64,000 nt of DNA. Origin: Lineus longissimus. Taxonomy: Eukaryota > Nemertea > Pilidiophora > Heteronemertea > Lineidae. Shown here in pieces: positions 13,620 to 24,702 of the stretch. A model generated the notes under the pieces. It was given only the letters and a program-made list of their open reading frames with translations. It was not told the DNA's origin and ran no database searches. The DNA lies in the NCBI RefSeq assembly GCF_910592395.1, contig NC_088313.1, positions 15,020,437 through 15,084,436 of the forward strand, written 5' to 3'. Numbering within the stretch: position 1 is the stretch's first letter; the number at the start of each line of letters is the position of its first letter. The position numbers and the translations under genes are program-made.

Positions 13620-13899
13620 ACAAAAATAATATATAACTGTCAATCAAAGCTGTACTGGATACTTGCATAACAATGTCTATTATTTCAGAAAGATCATATA
13701 TTCTTCATCACAACAAATTCTGATCCAGACCTATAAGACCGATCAGACATAGAGAATGATTTTGACAGTGCAAGAAATGTAGACAGTTTCAAGGATAACG
13801 CTCAGTACATTTCATCCTGGACATAACTATTGCCTGAAAATGCACCCAAGACTGACAGATCTCAAGACTGCATAGTTTGGTGGCCCGTTGATTCTTCAT

Positions 13900-16800
13900 T
13901 TACGACGGAGGAAACAGAAGACAGTACGAAACGTACAGCGGCTTGGACACGTTGACCAGTTTCAGCACCTGTAAGGAAAAATAAACAACATGAAGTCTGA
14001 TTCAAGTCTGATTCAAGGGGCAGCGGTAGCGCAGTGGAAGAGAGTCGGCCTCATGATCAGGAGGTCGTAGGTTCGACTCCCGGCCGAATCACTCCTTGGT
14101 TCCCCGACTGGTCAAGTTCAAGTGAGCGCCTTCTGGTTGCTCCTTGAAACCCCTGATTGATTTCCGTGGAGACTGGGGTAATAATTTGATATCCCACAGT
14201 GCTTTAACAGTTCCGTTAATGAGGAGCGCTATATAAATGCGTGACATTATTATTATTATTAAGGTAGATTGGCTTAGTTTTTGAAACTATTGTCATTGCA
14301 TGATTTAAAACTTTGTTTCTGGCTGAAAAAATTGATTTAAACAATGCTTTAATGCCAGTACTGATGATATTAAAGATTATTAATTTCATGCGGCATTCTA
14401 AAAGTACAGCACCGAGCACCATTCCATTTATTATTTTTTCTTTTGTTGAAGAAGATATCAGTACTCATACCTCACTCTTGCTAGTTTTGGATCCAAGACC
14501 GAACTTGTGGGTTATGACACCAGTTGAATGGAACTTGTAATCTCCATTTTGGATTGTCTGTACTCTGATGCAGTATTTCACTTCGCGATCAGCTCTCATC
14601 GAGAACGTCTGGCGCTCGCATTGACGGAATGACAGGATCGGGTCGCTTGGTTTCAGCCGCTGAAAAAAAACCAAAACAATGAGTATGTGAAATAGCAGCT
14701 CACAGTTTGAATGTTTGACAGAGTAGGATATTCATGGTCCTGCAAGGCAGGGGAATTGCAGTAAGGAGCTGGGGAGATGATCAAATGAAATTTGCTGTGT
14801 CATACATGTATATCCCATGGTCCTGCAAGGCAAGGGAATTGCAGTTAGGAGCTGGGGAGTTGATCCAATAAAATTTGCTACATCATATTTTTTTATTTTT
14901 TTTTATTAAAACATATTTTTAGGTGCCTTTATCAACGAATTGCTCAAAGGCACCTTACAATCTAAGAAACAATGTGCTCAAAGTACTAAAATACAGCAAT
15001 AAAACAATAAAACAATTTAGGACCACATGATTAAAAACGGATTTAAAAATAGGCTAATTTAAAAAGATAGGTTTTCAATGCCTTCTTGAAGATGCCCAGG
15101 TCAGCTGTCGATCGGATGGACAGAGGAAGTTCATTCCACAGTCTTGGGGCCGAAGCCCCAAAAGATCTCCCTCCACAGACCGTCCTATGTATATGTATAT
15201 CCAATGCTCAACACCTACACTGTATCTCATCTTCACCACAGATTTACATACCTGCATGAAGAAGCTGTACGAGTTATCTAATTTCTGCTTGATGGCTTTC
15301 AGCTCAAAATGGAAGCCATGAAGGGATAATATCTCAGAGTGGTAGTGGGGTTCCTGAAAGACAAAAACAACTAATTTGATGTAGTGTTGTATAGTAATTG
15401 TAAAACCTTTCTTATGAGTAGCACTGTAATGTGTAATCCTCCATTCTCCCCAGCGTGATCAATTACGTCAGCATTGATGCGGCTCCTCATTGGATGGAGA
15501 CGCATCAACGTTGCCCCCTGATTGGTGCAGACAAAGCTGCGCGTGAATACAAAACAGCTGTCCGCACGCTCTCGGCAGAGAGAGAGAGAGAGTGATAGAA
15601 AGAGAGCGATAGAGAGTTATTCCAGTCTCCCGAGTATTTTATAATCACGTGCACGAATCGTCATCCCGACGAACTATTTTATCATTATGACTTTGGTGTG
15701 TATAATTTTGTGAAGCAGTGTTAGAATAAAGGATCCGGACGTTAGAAGGCAAATTCAGGACTTATTACGTTTGTAACCTGTGCAAATACAACAGTAGCTC
15801 ACAGGTAATATAGAGAAATTCTTTTTTCAATTAAGCTTACAAACAACAATGTTTTAACACCAGTTGAGGCATTGTCGAAAAGATGACTTTGTAATGACAA
15901 AGCAGAGAATGGAAGTGGAGTTTTTAAGCCAGATTTCCTAGCATTCATTATATCTCGACTGCAGCAAGACTAACATTATCTGGGCTGAATTCAAACAAGT
16001 ATTTTAATGAGGACAGGCAAATGCAAGGCGATGCAATCTCAATCCAGTTGAGCCTTACAACTTCATCACTTTCAGCAGCAACAAATAATTAATTCATTTG
16101 GCTCAAAAGGTCTCAATGGATGGGAATATGGCAAATCATTCTTTCAATTCTTATCCACTCGCTGGTTAATGTTGTTTTCATCTTTGTGAGGAGAGAAATT
16201 GCATGTTTGTTAATAGAAATAATCATCTGCTTCAAAAGACCTGCTGCCCGGCAAGTGTTGACATGAACAAGTTGCTGCTTCTTTTTAAAAAGTCTGAATA
16301 ATCATTATCCACAATACAGATTTGTTAGAAATCCTCGCCAATGCTTACATCATCAATGACAAACCCTTGTCGGACTGCGTAGAGGTCGAAGTTGTTCATG
16401 TTCACCATGTCACCCCCTGCTTGTAACTGAAGTGAAATGTTAGGTGTTCACAACTATAATGATCATGAATAGTTACAAGAATAGGTAAGGAAATAAGTGT
16501 CAATTCCAGGGACTCGTAATCTGGCAGGCTGTGGTCCAAATAAGCCAAACAGTGTTGAGTAACAGACACAGTTTTAACAATCTTTTCTAACAGCCAAATT
16601 TGAAAGGTGTAATTCCCTAACTGGGGGTAGTCTCAACTGTTATCATACATGTATAATACTCCTAAGATGACGGCACAAACACTATTTGAAATAAGGCCAA
16701 TATATCGTGACAAGGCAAGGGTACAGTCACGTAGGACTAAACTGAAACACTAGCAAACATAAAATTATAGTCTAAAGTACAAGATGATGTTAGCTGCACA

Positions 16801-19800
16801 CACAGCAGAGATTTGAAACTCCAAGCACACCAAGACTTACGGCATGGTAATGCTGCGTCAAAACCTTGATAATCCACGACTGTGGTATTATGTTCATCTG
16901 CTGCATGTCCTTGATGTTATTTGCTGCAATAGAGGAGGGAGGGGAGAGTGCATGGGTCACTACACGGTAACTAGGCTGACATGCGAGAGGAAGATAGGAT
17001 GAGTAAGGTCATATAAGTCAAGGGCTGACCCTTCACGAAAAGGAAAGAGATCTACTGGTTGAAAAGAACAGATTCATGCACCAAATCTATGTTCCCTAAA
17101 TATTTTTGTAAAGCACTGCGCAAAGGGACAGCTGTAGGACAGTGTACAATTGCATGGGTCAAACTGCTGGTGCATAAAAGTTCTAGAAACTTTTAGAAAT
17201 CAGCGATTTATAGATATATCTACAGGGAATGAAGAACAAGGACAGGCTACCACCATCTATATTGGAGGAACTATATTAACTATTCTAAGACATTTAAAGT
17301 GTTACTGTAGTTTAATGCAAGGCAAGGGGTAACAATTATAACCCTGGTACAAATAGGCTCTGTGAGCATTTATGTGTATTGCATGCTGTTCCCTATACTG
17401 TATGCAGTATAACTTTGCCAGAACTATAATTGTACCACTGTACCTTGTGACCTAGTTTTTCAACTATTTGTTATGTTTCGGAAAAACTAAAAGAAATTAT
17501 GTAATCAGCAAAAGTAAAAATTAGCTTAATACATGTTCTGGACGCTTCAAATTCAACGTTGAGTTGTGTTCGAAGGTCTCCCCTGGTTGTTGTGAAAAAA
17601 GTTTTTTTTTAGAATTTTCTGCTTATCTTATTTGGTTCTTTACATTTGCATGCAGTTTGCTGGAATAGGCTTGACAGGGTGACAGCAGTATGTTTAGAAT
17701 CTAATGTACGGAAACAAACAACTTACTGTCAAGGATTCCATGGAGTCTCAAAGCAGAGAACAAGGGTGAAAAGTATTGACCCTCCTGTCTCTCAATCAAG
17801 GCATTGGCTTTTGGCAAGCTGAATGTGAAGAAGAAACATAGTCATAATCAAAGACCAAGTTTTTTATTACCTTTGTCTCTCATTAGTGAGTATTATAAAC
17901 TTATCTCCATGGCCTAGTGGTATACACCTTTCCAGAAATGGGGCGCTGAGTGTCCGAAATAGTGATGTCATAAGGGGAAACTAGGCCTTATGGTGGAGGG
18001 ACAAAGGAGATAGTCATGGTTGACCAACACACTTGAATGCCTTTAATGACGGACAAGGGGGAAAAAGTTAGTTCCAATGCAAGCCACAAATTTCGGGAAG
18101 CATGTATAAAGCATTGCCTCATGAGCAAAAGGTCAAAGGTTCCAGCCCCATTGGCAGCTCTTTCTGATGTGGCCAGTTGGATAGTTGCCAGCTAGTTATA
18201 TATTGCCTTCTTGCAAGGCGCCTGGCATTAGACAAATAAGCTTGGAAGTAAACAAGTGTCTCATAAGCCAATCTGGCGGGCTATTCATGAGGGGTGACAC
18301 TATGATAGAGAATCCCACACGAAAGCGACTTACTTGTTGAAGTACGAGATGACGGTGCTGAGTGATGGCATCAACTGTATCTCGGGGTTTAACTGCAGGA
18401 ACAACCAATATGCAAGCACCTTGTACGGTGCGTACTCATTGAAGACAAAGAGACGATGGGTCTGAAGAATCTTCTGTAGGAGGACCATGGGAAGCTGGCG
18501 GAGCTGAATTTGAGTGGAAAGCTGAAAAGACCAAGATTTTCATAAGAGATGTTTCAGTCACTGCGTATGTGTCCAAGCTTGAGAGCTTTCTTTCCAAGAA
18601 TATTTTGGTATGAGCAATTTCAAAGGTAACATCAGTTGGTCTGGTGCAGAATGCGAGTTTTCAAATTTTTTAAAATTACCTACCTGCGGAATTAGATTGA
18701 GTTCCAACCATCTCTCTGTTGCGTTGATAACTTGGTCCTGCTTGTACTGGAAATAAATAACAAACATTTAAAGACTGCCACTTCTAAAGTGCAAGCATCA
18801 TTGCTGTTTCCTAGCCCTTGATATCAGATTTAACCAATATGTGAGTTTTCCGGAGGGACGAAGAGTTCCTCACATTTTTCTCAGGGACATCTTTCAATAC
18901 AACTCCATAGATAATCGTTTTCGTTGATGTCTACACACACCGGATTTCAACGTGCTGAAATCATTGTTCTGGCTCAGACGGACTTCAGACCGACAATTAC
19001 CTTGAGAGCAGCTTCATGGTAAGCACAGACAGACCTCGCCGTGATTGTCTTCAACATTGACGCCACACACCCCTCCATGAGATTCCTGAACTTCAGATGA
19101 TAGGCAGCTGCCATCACGCCAACGAGCTCTTCCTTGTCTATCTCCATCTCATCATGATAGAGGTTACCAAGGGTGATTGCCAAAGCTGAAACAACAAGAG
19201 AAGCATAACGGTACTTATAACTGTCGGGGAACAAGAAGGAATTTTTTAAAATATGTGTTGTCACAGAACCTCCTTTAGGCCATGGGAATTATTAATCCTG
19301 TTTACCGTCCACCTCCCGCATGGGTTCTGAGCGAACATGAAATATTTTCATTATTTTTTTTAAAATCTATTTATTTTATTGTTGCCATCATTTTTTTATT
19401 TAAATAATCTTTCCAGTGGTTCATCTTTACCTTAAATGATTGAAAAACACAATAAAAACTTGGCAGGGTAGGCTCTTCATCATAATAATGACATTTTTTC
19501 AATGCCTCATGTCGATGACCGACCTGATTTCCATTTACTGGAACTTGCTGAATCGCGTGTTTTGACCAGTAAATCAGACTGTAAACCGATAATGAATAAT
19601 GAAAAATGAAAAAAAGCCTCATCATCTTTTTAAATCTCTCGGACGGTAAACAGGATTAATCATTCCTATGGCCTTAGCGTTGGTCCCCGAGGATTGACTC
19701 CAGTAAGTTTTAACTTCTGTTGGTGCTCTTTGTCTTACATACTAATCAATGCATCGAAAAGGGGCTGCAGGGAGCGCCAGCAACATCAATATTATCATTG

Positions 19801-22745
19801 TGTTGCCCTGACAACGACAACACTGACAATGATGTTGACAGGGTGCTGTAAAGTCCAACCTAACATGAACTGGGGAAGCACAAACGGTTTCGAAAAAACA
19901 GAAGTTAATTGAAGCTGAGGGTAAGTCAAAGTCTTTTCAAATCCTGTTATAATAATAATAATAATAAATACCGGATATTATAGTGCCTTGTACAAGCTAA
20001 GCATGCTCCAAGGCACTTTACAATGGAGTTAGAAGCAAATATTTGGATTTAAAACAGTTTGATAGTGGTAAAACAGATTGATTAAAAAATTGAGTCTCTA
20101 AAACATAGATGGCACATTCGGAATATTATTATTATTATTAAAAATTATTAAAAACATTTTTATAGCGCTTAACGTTGTTAAAACTTCTAAGCGCTTTACA
20201 ATTTATAATAAAACATAACATTAATACATGATAGAATAAAAGTCATTACTAAAGAAAACGTGCAAAGGATTCAAAAGAATTTCTTAAAAATATGAGTTTT
20301 TAGTGCAGTTTTAAAACGACCCAGGGTACTCTGGCCACGAACACTATTTGGAAGCTCATTCCATAGCTTTGGTCCCGCCACTGCGAATGCAGAGGAGCCT
20401 ATCACCCGGTTTGTGCGGATTTCCTTACACAGACCCATTGTACTTGACCGCAGGGAGCGTGAGGGTTTGTAAACTTCCAAGCAGTCTGCGAGATATTTTG
20501 GTGCGTAATCATGTAGACATTTGTAGACCATTAGATTAACCTTGTACTCGAGCCTTGCTTTCAAAGGAAGCCAGTGGAGTGCGCACAGAACCGGAGTGAT
20601 ATGATCCCCTCTGGACACCCTAGTGACGAGACGAGCTGCCGAGTTTTGAACCAGTTGAAGCTTACGCACATTGGCCTCAGAGATGTTATATAGCAGACTA
20701 TTTGCGTAGTCCAACCGCGAGACAACTAAGGTCCGCACTGCACTTGTTGCTGCTGATTTACTGAGCAAAGATCTTATCTTGCTTATACGATAGAGATGGA
20801 AATTTGCCGCACGGCATACATTGTTAACATGCGTTTTCATGGACATTTCTCTGTCAAATGTTACACCAAGAATCTTGATGGTATCACTCAGCTCAATTTC
20901 AGTATCGCCAATTTTCAATTTCAGATCAGACACATACTTCTGTAGGTTCTTTACACATGCAAGGAAAAATTCGGTCTTACTGTCATTCGGTCTTACTGTC
21001 AATATAAGTTTATGTAGCTGTTACATTCTTTATCTAAATACTATGTCACTGGACTCACCATTTTTGGTGATCAATGGGTCATCAATCTCCAGCTCAATCA
21101 CTGTCATATTGTTCAAGCGTTTCTCCGAGATGTGTTTGGGATGATTGAGACCAATCTCCGTTTGATCCCTCTCGAAATCACTGCTAAGATTAACGCCCTC
21201 CTGTGCAGGATTGCTGTAGAAGTTATTTTTCTTGATGTATTCGTCGAGTGTGTCCGATGTTTTTTCCCGGTAATACATCTGTGGTTTTGGAGGAGTGGCA
21301 CCCTGAATTAGTAGCGACAATGTTCCCGCTTTTCGAAGATATGGTCGATGTAATTCCCAACTCATATCTAGGCACTTAAGAAGCACATCTGAAAAGACAA
21401 TTTCAGCTTTAAATTTAGCCTTTTTATTCCCAACTTATATCTAGGAACCTGATAGGCACAACCTGTAACTAAGGACAGTTATATTTGATACATCAAATAT
21501 TGAAATATTCTGAAAAACTTTTAGTTGTAGGTCGATGAAAAGTAAGTTATCAACTTCATGGAGCCTTAAACACCTCACTTCAGCATACACTAAAGGCCAG
21601 CACTCTCTTGACAGAATATACAGAGGTCAAATCTAATTGAAGTTCCTTTTGAAACACTCTGTAGAACATTGTTGAGGTTCTTACCAGGACCAGTGACATT
21701 GCCACTTTTCTTTGAATGGTATAAGAAAACGTCAAGGGCGGATGCTGGACGTGCGCGACTTGGCACAAATGTCTTCAGTGGGCCAACGCCCCTCACATGA
21801 CGAGTAAACACAGGGGCTGTGGCTGGTGGAAGCGGACCACTATTTGAATTGGTTAGCGTCTGGGACTGGGAGGATAACTTGCTTAGATTAGGCACATCAG
21901 GCGCGGACCCCATTGTTTTGGGACGGTCATCGACGACACGGAAGCTATACGGTTGCGACATATCCATGTTCAGAGAATTCATCGGGCCCTCAGCTGAAAT
22001 AAGAGAAGATTGTTTTTTCAAAAAGTGGTGGAAACACATAGATCAGCAATCATTTTATCAAAGACCTATCTTTTCTGTCTTTGGTTGTGTTTTTGTTTGA
22101 TTATAATTTTTCTCAACTGTCAGAATGCAATGTGCTATATGCTACTCCGTTACATTTTTTAACCACTTTACTGTTACACAGCAATATTGTGTTCTCATTA
22201 CCTGTAATAATGTGCATCATACTGTCATTAAAGTTGGATTTGATAGCTCGTATTGCTTGATTTGATCCCAAAAGGTCACTGCCAAGGGATTCAGGCAGTC
22301 GCCACCTGTTAGTGTTTCCAACTTGCTTTCTCATCCGACATCTTGGAGTGACATCAAACTGAAAATAAAGGATATGATTATTTAGAAGGAATGCATGTCA
22401 TGGCATGTACTAACACTCCTTGTGAATCAGTTTCTTTACTGTGCGAGACAGAGGCTCTGTCTCACACAGTAAAGAAACTGATGAGGCCTGTGTGAATTTA
22501 ACCAGAAAGACACTGATGTATTGTATTGTATAGCAGCAGAAAATAGTTCAAGTAGTGAACACAGCAATTTTGATTGAAGCCCCGACTGTCCCTTTTGATT
22601 ATTAAAGAGATTGTCAATGACTGACGTTATTCAAGCTGTCACCAGAGAGCATGCAGCTCAAATATCTTGAGATCTAAAAACTTACTCTGTCCGGTTGTCT
22701 CCCATCAACCACCACACCCATTAGAGCTGTCATTGGTGCAGCCAT
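13900..22745 (-). CDS. BTBD16: BTB/POZ domain protein, BTBD16-like
   Basis: Thirteen coding exons: 22745-22686, 22358-22202, 21993-21685, 21388-21059, 19185-19001, 18746-18684, 18521-18334, 17818-17727, 16923-16841, 16426-16349, 15353-15252, 14659-14471, 13968-13900. All have GT-AG sites and compatible phases, giving 634 aa. The start is the ATG at 22745, just inside an exon whose acceptor lies 7 bp upstream. Residues 1-175 are a Ser/Pro-rich leader containing an NRWRLPESLGSDLLG block. About 176-350 form a BTB fold (DVLLKCLDMSWELHRPYL, then ALAITLGNLYHDEMEI), split by the LINE-bearing intron. A BACK-like helical region and a C-terminal domain follow. The arrangement resembles germ-cell-less/BTBD16 proteins. 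The BTB call is firm; the BTBD16 name is from memory of the family. Molecular function is not known to me; a CUL3-adaptor role would only be inference. Confidence 0.75.
14018..14262 (+). mobile_element. tRNA-derived SINE with (ATT)n tail
   Basis: The internal RNA polymerase III promoter is visible: A box TAGCGCAGTGG at 14027-14037 and a perfect B box GGTTCGACTCC at 14070-14080, within a tRNA-like head. The body ends GGAGCGCTATATAAATGC followed by (ATT)n. The tail resembles the 3' end of the LINE at 20.1-21.0 kb (AAGCGCTATAAAAATG plus AAT repeats), as expected if that LINE mobilises it. It sits in an intron of the BTB gene in the opposite orientation. Confidence 0.85.
14733..14887. repeat. 83-bp tandem duplication
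   Basis: Two copies beginning CATGGTCCTGCAAGGCA at 14733 and 14816, with several substitutions between them. The second copy abuts the T-rich end of a LINE fragment. Confidence 0.8.
14888..15182 (-). mobile_element. 5'-truncated CR1/L2-like LINE fragment
   Basis: On the minus strand, 15182 to about 15038 encodes the conserved C-terminal end of a reverse-transcriptase ORF (SFGASAPRLWNELPLSIRS, then FKKALKTYLFK and a stop). An AT-rich 3' UTR-like tail follows to about 14888. It matches the C-terminus of the longer LINE at 20.1-21.0 kb in pattern but is clearly another subfamily. Dead fragment in a BTB-gene intron. Confidence 0.85.
15423..15793. mobile_element. Probable solo LTR
   Basis: A 371-bp segment flanked by GTAGC on both sides (15418-15422 and 15794-15798). 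It has CCAAT-like boxes (GATTGGTG), a TATA-like AATACAAAA, a GA-rich stretch and an AATAAA signal near 15726, followed by a CAATACAACA-like end. This order fits U3-R-U5 of a gypsy-like LTR. No internal coding region remains. The exact 5' end (ACTGTAATG versus TGTAATG) is uncertain. Confidence 0.4.
19278..19673. mobile_element. PIF/Harbinger-type MITE
   Basis: A 396-bp element whose ends begin GGCCAT(G/A)GGAAT, with about 35 bp of inverted repeat through ATTAATCCTGTTTACCGTCC. It is flanked by TTA on both sides (19275-19277, 19674-19676). A 3-bp TTA duplication and GGCC-type termini are typical of PIF/Harbinger. No transposase frame. It lies in the intron between the two BTB-domain exons of the BTB gene. 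Confidence 0.85.
19950..20110 (-). mobile_element. LINE 3'-end fragment
   Basis: An (AAT)n tract followed by sequence whose complement reads TTGTAAAGTGCCTTGGAGCA and then TTGTACAAGGCACTATAATA. This is the same layout as the 3' UTRs of the two recognisable LINE copies nearby. No coding sequence remains. Confidence 0.55.
20122..20983 (-). mobile_element. 5'-truncated CR1/L2-like LINE with RT C-terminus
   Basis: The minus-strand frame of about 237 codons (stop at 20271) encodes the C-terminal part of a non-LTR reverse transcriptase: SVK-type IKILGVTFD, then SRLDYANSLLYN, HITPVLCALHWLPLKAR and FAVAGPKLWNELPNSVR. The 3' UTR ends AAGCGCTATAAAAATG plus an AAT-repeat tail. CATTCGG occurs at both borders (20115-20121 and 20984-20990) and is probably the target duplication. 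The palm-domain catalytic motif is missing, so this copy is inactive. It is inserted in intron 4 of the BTB gene, in the same orientation as the gene. Confidence 0.9.
22426..22482. repeat. Near-perfect 57-bp palindrome
   Basis: Arms of 28 bp (ATCAGTTTCTTTACTGTG and so on) with one mismatch around a single central base. It lies in the first intron of the BTB gene model. It could extrude as a cruciform or be a relic of a foldback element. Confidence 0.9.
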
Positions 22746-22958
22746 CACAGCTCTGGAAAAAGATATTGCAACATTCATTGACTGTCCATGATGTATCACA
22801 CAAATCAAGGCAAAGGACTAAATCTGCATCAGTGCATGCAGGGCGCGGCGGCCCTGGCTTGACCTTGTCCCGGCCGTCGGTCCATCCATCCGACCAAGAC
22901 CAAGGGAATTGCCAAGGCAAAAACCATCCAAGTCCAAGCCTTAGAACAAGGACGGAGC

Positions 22959-23553
22959 AACTGCAGAATAGCCGGGACACTCTGTGCTAAATGATAGGAA
23001 TGTGTATCATGTAGGAGCCAGTTTTCGCGGGTCTTATCACTAAGTGCAGATTTACTAGCTTCCAGCGATTCCATACACGCAAAAGCTTATTTATTACGAA
23101 ATTTGAGATCAATAACGAAATATCTGGGGTGCTGCGTGGATGTTTTAACTTTAAGCGTGAATTAATCTTGAAATCGCTCACTGAAAGATCGATGCAGACC
23201 AAAACAAATCCGAAGCGGCTCCCCCATTTTCGCGGGTATTGCGCATGCGCGACTGATTGTTGTGTTTCTGTGTCGTGTGCATGATCCTAGGTATTGACCC
23301 AGTGTTTTGAACGTAATTAGAGAATTGCTTGCCTGTTTAGGACGCATTTTGGGCGCTTTCTTTGCGGAACGAAATGAAAATCAAAAATCAGAAAATTTCT
23401 TCTCTGGAAACGAAGTGACGCGCGAGAAAACGGGAAAAAACGGGTTTTCGCGAAATTGGGGATGACTCGAAATTGGGGAGCAGCACCATACATAATGTAC
23501 AGAGGGACAGAGTGTACATAATGTACAGAGCTACTACTGTCCCGGCTATTCTG
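22959..23553. mobile_element. TIR-bounded element of about 595 bp
   Basis: AACTGCAGAATAGCCGGGAC at 22959 has an exact inverted copy ending at 23553. No clear target duplication and no coding frame were seen. It occupies the region just upstream of the BTB-gene start codon, so the gene's 5' UTR or promoter may overlap it. Confidence 0.65.
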
Positions 23554-24159
23554 CAGTTAGGCCACAAGGTCTAGTTGATGAAGGACTAGTTAAAATATGA
23601 CGGCTCAAGGAAGTATAACGAAGTTGGCAAAAATTTGCTTTGATGTGTTTTTTGGAGACACCCTGAGGCCAGTTTGACCTGTACAGCTGTGTACATTTTG
23701 TACATGGTCAGAGATCATCGAATGATTTGTCATTGTATCGTACAATATAACTTGTTTATTAGTGCCAATCACTGAACCATACTTTGTGTAAGAGGTTGCC
23801 ACCTTCGAGGGGGATGGGGGCAATGTTGGGAAGTAGCATGGCTTGCTTTTTTGAGGACAAATCTGACACTTTGAAGTCACGTCGGCCATGTTGTCAACAT
23901 TGGACTGTTTACGCAAGCACCTGTTTTGTGTTCAACCGAGAATAAAATAGATCGTAGAAAGAAGTGTCTTTCAAACAAAATACAAAACATTCTTTCGATA
24001 AAAAAGATAGAAATGTTAAATGAGTTTGTTTTTAGCTGACTTGTGGCCGAAAATTTGCGTAGTTATAATCATAATCGGTTTTAGTGTAATGATATGATGA
24101 AAGAAAATTCACTGTCAACCTCGCTCACAGACAAGCTACGAATCTGCTGACGAGGATGG

Positions 24160-24173
24160 TGTTGCCGTAGCAA
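24160..24173. promoter_or_regulatory. RFX X-box motif
   Basis: GTTGCCGTAGCAAC is a perfect match to the X-box GTNRCC-N2-RGYAAC bound by RFX factors, which drive ciliary genes in animals. It is about 1.4 kb upstream of the BTB-gene ATG and transcribed away from nothing else visible. The match is direct; regulation of that gene is inference. Confidence 0.5.
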
Positions 24174-24592
24174 CATGACGCCTCATCAGTAACCAGATAC
24201 AAAAGAAACTGATAGATAGCATACCTGTTATATTAATGGCAACTGATCTAAAAAAAACTTATCCTTACATAACCAGTGATTTTCATTATACTCCGCCTCT
24301 CGATGATTTAGGAGTATCAAAAACCTGTATTTCAGGATAACGTTAAATCAGAAGTTTATGCAGACTGTGGGAGAGGGATGGTTAATGTCCGTGGCAAAAA
24401 TATGCTTATAAATATTAAGGGAAGGACAGTATAAAAGCTGGGCTGGACAAGACCATGCCAAATACAGATGGCTAGGGACAATGTCACAACTCATGGCGAG
24501 AAGTCCATGCTCTAGCTGGTGACGGGTTAATGATAATGTCCAGATCATGCACATTGTAACATTGCCCAAAGAAACATTGATATGTTCCACAT

Positions 24593-24702
24593 ACAGTAGA
24601 ATCTCCCTTAGCAGACACCTCTCTATTAAAGACACTAATTTTGGTCCCAAATTGGTTGTTTCCATTCGATTTGACCTCTATAATCAGGACACCTCTCTTG
24701 GA
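24593..24702. mobile_element. Truncated copy of the 'rapid-TIR' MITE (copy 3)
   Basis: Begins ACAGTAGAATCTCCCTTAGC and continues with the family's TTTGGTCCCAAATTGGTTG and TCAGGACACCTCTCTT blocks, but lacks the right terminus. Confidence 0.75.

Noticed and set aside
14018-14090. Functional tRNA gene
   Set aside because: The tRNA-like head has A and B boxes, but the acceptor stem does not close properly and it continues into a SINE body with an ATT tail.
23605-23916. Minus-strand frame starting MADVTSKCQICPQKSK near the BTB-gene 5' end
   Set aside because: It looked like a first exon, but its possible donor is phase 0 and the next BTB exon would then hit a stop. Not joinable as drawn.
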